The translations under genes and the position numbers were made by a program. The notes below the pieces were generated by a model, which saw only the letters and a list, made by a program, of their open reading frames with translations, ran no database searches and was not told the origin of the DNA. 5,331 nucleotides of DNA from Pseudomonadota bacterium (GTDB lineage Bacteria > Pseudomonadota > Gammaproteobacteria > Xanthomonadales > Rhodanobacteraceae), in contig JAFEEK010000148.1 of the NCBI GenBank assembly GCA_018241165.1, forward strand, positions 1-5,331, given 5' to 3'. How positions within the stretch are numbered: position 1 is the first letter of the stretch; each line of letters begins with the position of its first letter. Shown in pieces: positions 1 through 5,245 of this stretch.

Positions 1-1140
1 CCGTGCGGTGATCGCACACACCACGAACGCGGCGATGGACGTACACACGAAGCAGATCAGCAAGGCCATGTCCGATACCGGGTCGCCGCGCATCAGGCGC
101 ATGATCGTGACCTGCTGGCCGAGCAACGGCACGCTATACATCCACAACTGCGTCTTGATCGGCAGGATCGACAACAGCAAGGTCGGGATGATCGGCACGA
201 GCATCAGCAGCGACAGGTAGGTCTGCGCTTCGCGATAACTCTTGGCGAACGCGGCGACCAGCGTCTGCAAGGCGCCGAGCAAGGCGGCCAACGGCAGCAT
301 CACGAATACGGTGGCGATAATGAAACGCGGGCCCAGGGTCAGGCTCATGCCGATCTTTTCCGTCGGCAGGAACTGGCCGACGACGGCGAACGCGACGATC
401 GACAGCGCCACTGTCGTGATCGCGAACGCGGTGGTCGCCATCAGCTTGCCGCCGAGAATCTTCCAGCGCGGCACCGGATTGGCGAGCAGCGGTTCCAGCG
501 ACTGGCGTTCGCGTTCGCCGGCCGTGGTATCGATGGCCAGGGCCATGCCGCCGATGAAGCCACCGAGTATGAAGAAGTACGGCAGCATTGCGAACATGAG
601 TCCGGCGCGGCTTTGCGGCGTGGACTGGTCGCGGTCGGCGATCACCACGGGTTTCAGGATCGACGGCGACAGCCCGCGTGCGAGCAGGCGCAAGGCGCCG
701 GTGCGCTGGCCGTAGCCCTCGATCAGTTTCTTCAGGCGTTCGGTCGGGCCGCGCGCATCCTGCTGCGAGGCGTCGTAGATCATCTCGACCTGCGCCGGTT
801 CGCCCTTGTCCCAGGCTTTCGCATAGTCCGCGTCGATGCGCAGCACGACGTCGGCATCCTGGTTGCGCACGGCCGCATCGGGGTCGGCCGGCGCGGGTTT
901 GATTTCCACGTTGTTCTGCTCGAGCGCCGCGATCAGGTTCGGCGCGTATTGCGCACCGACGACCGGCAATGGCAAAGGCTTTTCCGCTTTGGACAACTCG
1001 CGCGTGACCAGCGTATTGATCAGCAGCACGAAAATCAGCGGCGCCATCAGCGGGCCAACGAACAGCGTGTTGATCACGGTGCGGCGATCGCGGATGTTTT
1101 CGCGGACTTCCTTGAGGAAAACTGTCAATGTCGAATTCAT
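1..1140 (-). CDS. NatB-like ABC-2 family transporter permease (3' end beyond window)
   Basis: The reading frame starts with ATG at 1140 and stays open for 380 codons to the window edge, so the C-terminus is missing, probably by only a short stretch given the usual size of about 400 residues. The N-terminus begins MNSTLTVFLKEVRENIRDRR, a cytoplasmic stub typical of ABC-2 permeases. A first membrane helix (about 24-42) is followed by a large soluble extracytoplasmic domain (about 45-175), then helices near 180-204, 232-255, 270-298, 305-327 and 358-378. Residues 207-231 carry the conserved stretch after the second helix (AGERERQSLEPLLANPVPR, then ILGGK), characteristic of the NatB/ABC2_membrane_3 family. 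It should form the membrane channel of an exporter with the ATPase encoded just upstream. A GGAG ribosome site lies at 1147-1150, six bases before the ATG. Family assignment is firm. Sodium as substrate is only a family-name inference. Confidence 0.9.
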   Translation of the reverse strand, partial: MNSTLTVFLKEVRENIRDRRTVINTLFVGPLMAPLIFVLLINTLVTRELSKAEKPLPLPVVGAQYAPNLIAALEQNNVEIKPAPADPDAAVRNQDADVVLRIDADYAKAWDKGEPAQVEMIYDASQQDARGPTERLKKLIEGYGQRTGALRLLARGLSPSILKPVVIADRDQSTPQSRAGLMFAMLPYFFILGGFIGGMALAIDTTAGERERQSLEPLLANPVPRWKILGGKLMATTAFAITTVALSIVAFAVVGQFLPTEKIGMSLTLGPRFIIATVFVMLPLAALLGALQTLVAAFAKSYREAQTYLSLLMLVPIIPTLLLSILPIKTQLWMYSVPLLGQQVTIMRLMRGDPVSDMALLICFVCTSIAAFVVCAITAR

Positions 1141-1250
1141 GCGTCGCTCCAAATGTTCCTGTTCGCCGTTGCCGGATGTGCCGCCCCCTCACCCCAACCC
1201 TCTCCCTCAGGCGTTGCTTGGGGGAGAGGGAGCTTTAGCGAGTTCATGCG
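1132..1250. repeat. 12-bp direct repeats bracketing the ATPase/permease spacer
   Basis: CGAATTCATGCG at 1132-1143 and CGAGTTCATGCG at 1239-1250 agree at 11 of 12 positions and lie 107 bp apart. On the minus strand the right copy spans the ATPase stop and the left copy spans the permease start. Both contain the TCAT that reads as ATGA in the gene direction. The match ends abruptly on both sides. This looks like a duplicated gene junction with the palindromic repeat between the copies. Whether it arose by insertion with target duplication or by tandem duplication followed by replacement cannot be told here. Confidence 0.6.
1184..1231. repeat. Intergenic palindromic repeat (CCCTCACCCCAACCC type)
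   Basis: Between the ATPase stop and the permease start lies CCCTCTCCC (1198-1206) opposite GGGAGAGGG (1222-1230), a perfect 9-bp inverted repeat. Inner pairs 1207-1211 with 1217-1221, two of them G-T wobbles, extend it to about 14 bp with a five-base loop. The left flank CCCCCTCACCCCAA (1184-1197) is a recurring companion of this palindrome in many gammaproteobacterial genomes, as I recall. In RNA it would form a stable hairpin inside the operon. There is no following U-run, so it is not a classical terminator. It could modulate the ATPase/permease mRNA ratio. Confidence 0.7.
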
Positions 1251-1990
1251 GCCAGTCCTTCATCGGAGCCGATCAGTTTGACGAATGCGTCTTCGAGGTT
1301 CGACTCGCCGGTTTGTGCGCGCAGCGCATCGGGGGATTCGTCGGCGACGACACGGCCGCGCGATATGACGACGATGCGATCGCACAGCGCGGCCACTTCC
1401 TGCATGATGTGGCTGGAGAACAATACGCAGCGCCCTTCCGCCTTCATCGATTTCAGGAACGTGCGCATCGCGCGCGTGGACATCACGTCCAGCCCATTGG
1501 TCGGCTCGTCGAGGATCACGTTTTTCGGATCGTGCACGAGCGCGCGCGCGATCGCGGTCTTGACGCGCTGGCCTTGCGAGAAGCCTTCGGTACGGCGATC
1601 CAGGATGTCGCGCATCTCAAGCGCGTCGGCGAGCGCCTCGCGCCGCGCGCGCAGGGTTTGCGCATCGATGCCGTGCAGGCGCGCGAAGTAGTCGATGTTC
1701 TCGCGCGCGGTCAGGCGCTTGTACAGGCCACGCGCGTCGGGCAGCACGCCCAGGCGCCGGCGCACCGCGACCGCATCGACCGCGGCATCGATGCCGTCCA
1801 CCAGCACCTGGCCGGAATCGGGGTTCATCAGGGTGTACAGGCAGCGCAACGTGGTGGTCTTGCCGGCACCGTTCGGGCCGAGCAGACCGGTGATCTCGCC
1901 GTCGCGCGCGATAAAGGACGCGCCATCCACCGCGACCACGCGCTTGGCGCCCTTGCCGAACGCCTTGTGCAGATTCCTGACTTCGATCAT
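1244..1990 (-). CDS. NatA-like ABC transporter ATP-binding protein
   Basis: This 248-residue protein is a complete ABC nucleotide-binding domain of the NatA/CcmA type that would power the neighbouring permease from the cytoplasmic face. Visible motifs are Walker A GPNGAGKT (38-45), signature FSQGQ (137-141) in place of LSGGQ, Walker B VILDEP (158-163) with catalytic Glu162, D-loop GLD (166-168) and switch His194. The Q-loop position lies in LGVLPDARGLY (80-90), with Asp85 where glutamine is usual, a substitution I associate with this subfamily (acidic residue before RGLY). The frame extends upstream to 2047, but the start at 1990 is preferred. It gives the canonical N-terminus MIEVRNLHKAFG, has a GGAG site seven bases upstream and overlaps the peptidase stop as ATGA. 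The 19 extra residues would be non-homologous. Confidence 0.95.
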   Translation of the reverse strand: MIEVRNLHKAFGKGAKRVVAVDGASFIARDGEITGLLGPNGAGKTTTLRCLYTLMNPDSGQVLVDGIDAAVDAVAVRRRLGVLPDARGLYKRLTARENIDYFARLHGIDAQTLRARREALADALEMRDILDRRTEGFSQGQRVKTAIARALVHDPKNVILDEPTNGLDVMSTRAMRTFLKSMKAEGRCVLFSSHIMQEVAALCDRIVVISRGRVVADESPDALRAQTGESNLEDAFVKLIGSDEGLAA

Positions 1991-3546
1991 GGGGCTGCTC
2001 CATTGAAATTGACGAACGCCGGCATCGGGCCAAGGCGATCCACGCACTTCGCATCGAGGGTTTTCGGATCGAGCTTGTCGACGAATTCGCCGACCAATTT
2101 CGGAATGCAGCCGCGGCCGATGACGTTGTGGCCCTGACCCTTCGCGATCAGCAGCCGTCCGTTGGACAGGCCCTTGAGGATCTGCTCGCCATAGCGCGGC
2201 GGCGTGACCGGGTCGAACGCGCCTTCCAGAATCAGGACCGGTTTATCGGTTTTCAGCGGCGCGTGGAAATCGGCCGGCCGCGTTTCGTGTGGCCATACCT
2301 CGCAAGCCGTCTTGATGCCATTCACGAGATGGTTGCCGAGCAAGGTGCCCTCATCCTGCGGACGCGGCGCGAGCAGGTCGGCATCTTCGCTGCAAATCAC
2401 CGACAACTGCATCGCGTTTTCGGCCAGATCGGCCATGTCTCCCGTCAACACCTGGGTCTGGCCGGCGAGCGGCGTGAAGTCGCCCTTCAATCCTTCCGCG
2501 ATCGACAGCGGCAGCAATGCGGCGGTTTCCGGCGAGTACGCAAACATGCGCACAAGGCCAGCCAACGACGATCCATTCAGATGTTTCGTTTGCGTTTCGA
2601 ACGTGACCGGGTCGCGGTAGGCGTAATCGACCGGTTTGTCATGCAACGCGTCGCGCAGCTTGAACAGGTTCGCAAACGGATCGCCGAAGGCCTTTTTGCA
2701 CGCCGGCGTCTTGTCGCATTCTGCGAATTGCATTTTCAGCGCGGCGTCGAGGTTCTCGGCGAAGTCCTGACCGAGCGCGGCCTCGTTCGGTACCGCGCTG
2801 TCGAGCACGATGCTGCGCACGCCGTCCGCATGACGCATCGCGTATTGCTGCGCCATGCGCGTGCCGTAGGACACGCCGACCAGATCGAACTGCGGCGCGC
2901 CAAGCGCCTGGCGCACGGCTTCCAGATCGGCAACCGCGTCGACGGTGGTGTAGAAGCGCGGATCGGCGTGTTTGGAAACCAGATCCAGACATTCTTGCGT
3001 ATGACGCTTCGCCTTGGCCGCATCGAAACCACCATCACGGTCGGCATCTTCCTTGTCCGCGTCGTCGCCCTTGCATTCAAGCGCATTCGACCCGCCGGTG
3101 CCGCGCTGATCGAGCAGCAGTACGTGATGATGCGCGAGCAGCGGCGCGAAGGCCGGCGCAATCTGTGGCCAGGTGTCGACAGCGGACTGCCCGGGCCCGC
3201 CAGCGAGGAACACGACGATGTCGGCATCGGCGGCGGCCGCGTCCGACTTGATTAGCGCCAGGCGCAGGTCGAGCTTGCGGCCGTTCGCAATGCTCCGATT
3301 TTCCGGCACGGAAAACGGCGCGCAGAACGCGCTGGTGGTCGCGCCGGAATGTTTTTGCGGCAGCTCGCAGGTCTTGAACGCCAACGTGCCGAGCGTGAAT
3401 TCCTTCGCATTCGCTGCAATCGGCGCTGCCTGCGCGGGCGCGTGCACGGCGGCGGCGTGCCGTTTGGCGAGTTGTGTGTAGCCGAGGTAGCCGAGCGCAG
3501 CAACGGCAACGGCGATGCGCAAGGCGGTTCGTGTATCCAGTTTCAT
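1987..3546 (-). CDS. TAP-like alpha/beta-hydrolase peptidase, N-terminally anchored or exported (S33-type)
   Basis: The 519-residue product resembles tripeptidyl aminopeptidase/proline iminopeptidase-type alpha/beta hydrolases, which cleave residues from peptide N-termini. Residues 1-8 are followed by a hydrophobic segment (about 9-24), a signal anchor or signal peptide. Possible cleavage sites follow VHA (34-36) or ANA (45-47). The catalytic fold shows the oxyanion motif AGGPGQ (115-120), DQRGTGGS (146-153), nucleophile Ser226 in GVSYG (224-228), acid Asp445 in EGAFDPVTPP and His473 in GQGHN. The last 85 residues match a TAP-like C-terminal domain. Ten cysteines, an even number, fit an oxidising compartment. 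An acidic DxDxDG motif lies at 167-172. An AGGAG site sits five bases before the ATG, which overlaps the regulator stop as ATGA. Its place before an exporter suggests peptide processing at the envelope. The substrate is unknown, and esterase activity is possible. Confidence 0.9.
   Translation of the reverse strand: MKLDTRTALRIAVAVAALGYLGYTQLAKRHAAAVHAPAQAAPIAANAKEFTLGTLAFKTCELPQKHSGATTSAFCAPFSVPENRSIANGRKLDLRLALIKSDAAAADADIVVFLAGGPGQSAVDTWPQIAPAFAPLLAHHHVLLLDQRGTGGSNALECKGDDADKEDADRDGGFDAAKAKRHTQECLDLVSKHADPRFYTTVDAVADLEAVRQALGAPQFDLVGVSYGTRMAQQYAMRHADGVRSIVLDSAVPNEAALGQDFAENLDAALKMQFAECDKTPACKKAFGDPFANLFKLRDALHDKPVDYAYRDPVTFETQTKHLNGSSLAGLVRMFAYSPETAALLPLSIAEGLKGDFTPLAGQTQVLTGDMADLAENAMQLSVICSEDADLLAPRPQDEGTLLGNHLVNGIKTACEVWPHETRPADFHAPLKTDKPVLILEGAFDPVTPPRYGEQILKGLSNGRLLIAKGQGHNVIGRGCIPKLVGEFVDKLDPKTLDAKCVDRLGPMPAFVNFNGAAP
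1998..2001 (-). promoter_or_regulatory. Ribosome binding site that sets the ATPase start
   Basis: CTCC on the plus strand reads GGAG on the coding strand, seven bases before the ATG at 1990. It lies inside the last codons of the peptidase gene. Together with the ATGA overlap it supports 1990 over the longer frame beginning at 2047. Confidence 0.7.
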
Positions 3547-3746
3547 CTCGTCTCCTCATCAAACTCGAACAGCGCCTCGATGCGCTGCCCGAACAACTTG
3601 CCGATCTTGAACGCCAACGGCAGGCTCGGATCGTACTTGCCGGTTTCGATGGCGTTGACGGTTTGACGCGACACGTCGAGGCGTTCACCCAGCTCGCCTT
3701 GCGACCATTCGCGTTTTTCGCGCAGCTCGCGCACGCGGTTTTTCAT
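3543..3746 (-). CDS. Small XRE-family helix-turn-helix transcriptional regulator
   Basis: The 67-residue protein is almost entirely one DNA-binding domain. It opens MKNRVRELREKREWSQGELG, with helix 2 near 15-22 and the recognition helix SRQTVNAIE at 26-34. GKYDPSLPLAFKIGKLF (36-52) follows, the hallmark of the very short XRE proteins often paired with a membrane protein. An in-frame extension begins at 3800, but the start at 3746 is chosen because it gives the standard N-terminus and overlaps the preceding stop as ATGA (3743-3746). No clear Shine-Dalgarno site is present, so translation probably depends on termination of the upstream gene. Being second in the operon and lacking any effector domain, it most likely autoregulates through the palindrome at 4369-4386 (inference). 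Confidence 0.93.
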   Translation of the reverse strand: MKNRVRELREKREWSQGELGERLDVSRQTVNAIETGKYDPSLPLAFKIGKLFGQRIEALFEFDEETR

Positions 3747-4348
3747 TGCTGAGACGAGCGTTTGCGCAGGTGACGCCAGATCGAAAAGCCGACCGCGCAA
3801 ACGCCCACGCCAACGGCCATTCCGAGCGCGGTAGAGGCGGCATCCAGGTTGTGCTTGCGGTAGTACAGATACGCGGCGAGTCCCGCGAACAACACCACCA
3901 CATAGAGAAAGCGCAGCGCCAGGGGCATGCCTTCTTCGATACAGGGCGTGGTTCCGTAGCGCCGTGCGCTGACAAGCTGACCTATGGAATACGCGACGAT
4001 CATCAAGGGAAACACCCAGATCAGCGCCGCCGCGGCCGCGTCAGGATCGAGTACATTCGCCGCCGCGAGAAAACCACTAACGATGCCGAAAACCGAGGCC
4101 GCCGCCGCTGCCACGCCAAGTCCGACCAGGTGCGTGCGCTGTTCCAGCTCATCGCTGCCCAGCACACGTTGCGCCATCAACCAGATTACGTACAGGATCG
4201 GCGGCACCGGCGTCAACGCGTACAGCGCCTTGAGCCACGCATCGGCAGTGGATTTGGCCAGCGGCCAAACGCCCAGCAGCACGACGACGTAGATCGCGAT
4301 GGCGAGCATGATGCGAATCTGATAGCGCTTGCGGGCTTGGTCGGTCAT
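3743..4348 (-). CDS. Six-helix integral membrane protein of unknown function, partner of the XRE regulator
   Basis: The 201-residue protein has no enzymatic motif I recognise. Hydrophobic segments suggest six membrane helices near 11-30, 41-60, 74-98, 104-126, 143-163 and 170-190. The N-terminus (MTDQARKRYQ) and C-terminus (WRHLRKRSSQQ) are positively charged, which by the positive-inside rule puts both in the cytoplasm. Between helices 2 and 3 is DELEQR (66-71), a motif I associate with small membrane proteins encoded beside short XRE regulators (DEL/DEM-x-x-R before a helix). The ATG at 4348 has only a weak GGAA site six bases upstream. It is the first gene after the promoter at 4393-4421 and overlaps the regulator gene by four bases. 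A role as sensor or anti-regulator is a guess from context. Confidence 0.85.
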   Translation of the reverse strand: MTDQARKRYQIRIMLAIAIYVVVLLGVWPLAKSTADAWLKALYALTPVPPILYVIWLMAQRVLGSDELEQRTHLVGLGVAAAAASVFGIVSGFLAAANVLDPDAAAAALIWVFPLMIVAYSIGQLVSARRYGTTPCIEEGMPLALRFLYVVVLFAGLAAYLYYRKHNLDAASTALGMAVGVGVCAVGFSIWRHLRKRSSQQ

Positions 4349-4368
4349 CGGCGTTCCGGTTTCGGCTG

Positions 4369-4386
4369 TGTCAAGGTCGCTTGACA
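4369..4386. promoter_or_regulatory. Palindromic operator TGTCAAG-N4-CTTGACA, probably for the XRE regulator
   Basis: TGTCAAG (4369-4375) and CTTGACA (4380-4386) form a perfect 7-bp inverted repeat separated by GTCG, right at the predicted transcription start. A third copy, TGTCAAGCG at 4416-4424, overlaps the -35 and matches the inverted CGCTTGACA at 4378-4386 over nine bases. Two-fold symmetric sites of this size suit a dimeric XRE repressor. That the operon's own regulator binds here is an inference. Confidence 0.65.
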
Positions 4387-4392
4387 GAAGCG

Positions 4393-4421
4393 AATGTACG
4401 CGCAGAATTCCGACGTGTCAA
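4393..4421 (-). promoter_or_regulatory. Sigma70-like promoter of the membrane protein-XRE-peptidase-ABC operon
   Basis: On the minus strand a perfect -35 TTGACA (4421-4416) is followed by a 17-bp spacer and TACATT (4398-4393) as -10, which matches the consensus at four of six positions. Initiation is expected near 4385-4387, leaving a leader of about 38 bases before the ATG at 4348. The -35 sits within one copy of the CTTGACA box repeated downstream, so repressor binding there would block polymerase. Confidence 0.75.
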
Positions 4422-4439
4422 GCGTCCTTTACATCATGC

Positions 4440-5183
4440 TCAACGGGACGAAACGTACTTCTCGCGCCGGATATGCGGCACTGGCAGGCCGGCATCCTTG
4501 AGCAACGCAAATGCCTGGTCGACCATGTCCGGATTGCCGCACAGGTAGGCGATGTCGTGCGCCGCGTCCGGTTTGAGTTCGGCGAGCGCAACATGGACGC
4601 GGCCCGCGCGATCGTGCGTGCGCGGTTGCGCGCGCTCAGCGCGACTGAAGCAGGCGTAGAAGCGGAAGTGCGGGTTCTGCCGCGCGAACGCTTCGAATTC
4701 CTCGCCGTACAACAATTCCGATTCGTTGCGCGCGCCATACACGAGCGCGACTTCCGCGCCGCGCGCGGCGAGCTTTTGCAGTTGCGGCAACATCGCGCGA
4801 TACGGCGTGACGCCGGTGCCGGTGGCGACGAGCAGGTAGCGGCGGTTCGCGTCCTTGTCGTCGAGGCAGAAGCGTCCGTACGGACCGCTGGCGTCGATCG
4901 TGCCGCCTATCGGAAGATTTCCCAGCAGGTTCGTCGCCGCACCGCCTTCGACGTAGGACACTGCGATTTCGATGCGCGGCACCGCGCCGCTTTCATTGCC
5001 GACCGTCGCCACCGAATAGCTGCGTTTGGTCGGTTTGCCGTCCGGGTAGGCGAAGTGGATCTGCACGAACTGGCCGGGCACGAACGCGAACGGCGCGCCG
5101 TCGGCACGCTCGAACGCCATGTGGCGCACGGCTGGCGCCAGCATGCGGCTTTCGGCAAGGCGCAATTGGAAATGGTCGGCCAC
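4440..5183 (-). CDS. FAD-dependent NAD(P)H oxidoreductase, ferredoxin-NADP+ reductase superfamily
   Basis: The 247-residue cytoplasmic flavoprotein should move electrons between NAD(P)H and a ferredoxin, flavodoxin or other acceptor through FAD. The FAD domain (about 1-105) has the R-x-Y-S motif RSYS (54-57), VEGGAATNLL (78-87) for the flavin phosphates and GPYGRF (100-105). The nucleotide domain has GTGVTPYRAML (122-132), LVYGARNESELLY (147-159) and LCGNPDMVD (214-222). There is no 2Fe-2S domain, so the redox partner is separate. It ends REKYVSSR, with Tyr243 near the usual terminal aromatic. The start is GTG at 5183. Upstream in frame only an ATT precedes the TAG at 5217-5219, and the first in-frame ATG (5144) would remove part of the first beta strand. 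No clear ribosome site is seen. Family is sure. The partner, and a name such as fpr, are not. Confidence 0.9.
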   Translation of the reverse strand: MADHFQLRLAESRMLAPAVRHMAFERADGAPFAFVPGQFVQIHFAYPDGKPTKRSYSVATVGNESGAVPRIEIAVSYVEGGAATNLLGNLPIGGTIDASGPYGRFCLDDKDANRRYLLVATGTGVTPYRAMLPQLQKLAARGAEVALVYGARNESELLYGEEFEAFARQNPHFRFYACFSRAERAQPRTHDRAGRVHVALAELKPDAAHDIAYLCGNPDMVDQAFALLKDAGLPVPHIRREKYVSSR

Positions 5184-5189
5184 GGCAGG

Positions 5190-5220
5190 AATTGGCGAAT
5201 CGAAAGGCCCGCTATACTAA
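5190..5220. promoter_or_regulatory. Putative divergent promoter region with overlapping -10 elements
   Basis: The 62-base gap between the divergent starts at 5183 and 5246 contains TATACT (5213-5218) as a good plus-strand -10, with only a weak TTGGCG (5192-5197, 15-bp spacer) as -35. On the minus strand TAGTAT (5219-5214), with TGCACA (5241-5236) 16 bp upstream, is a weak candidate for the reductase. The two -10 elements occupy nearly the same bases, so the promoters would compete if both are real. Confidence 0.4.
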
Positions 5221-5245
5221 CCGCCCCGCGTCCATTGTGCAGCCC

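Noticed and set aside
134..1192. Minus-strand open frame of 352 codons overlapping the permease
   Set aside because: Its translation is arginine/alanine-rich without domain character, while another frame of the same strand gives a clean ABC-2 permease with proper helices and a ribosome site. It is a GC-driven shadow.
1198..1230. Hairpin as an intrinsic terminator after the ATPase gene
   Set aside because: The stem is strong, but no U-run follows in the gene direction, and the permease of the same transporter lies just downstream. A repeat element explains it better.
1991..2047. Longer N-terminus for the ATPase starting at 2047
   Set aside because: The 19 extra residues do not resemble any ABC ATPase N-terminus and lie within the peptidase gene. 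The 1990 ATG has a GGAG site and an ATGA overlap.
836..2137. Plus-strand open frame of 433 codons antisense to the ATPase and permease
   Set aside because: It is opposite a fully motif-bearing ABC ATPase, has no recognisable motif and crosses the intergenic repeat. Long antisense frames are expected at this GC content.
2128..3255. Plus-strand open frame of 375 codons antisense to the peptidase
   Set aside because: The composition is Arg/Gln/Val-rich without a domain, and it lies opposite the catalytic hydrolase gene.
4425..4439. Terminator between the reductase and the operon promoter
   Set aside because: No stem with a U-run is present here, so read-through from the reductase into the operon cannot be excluded.
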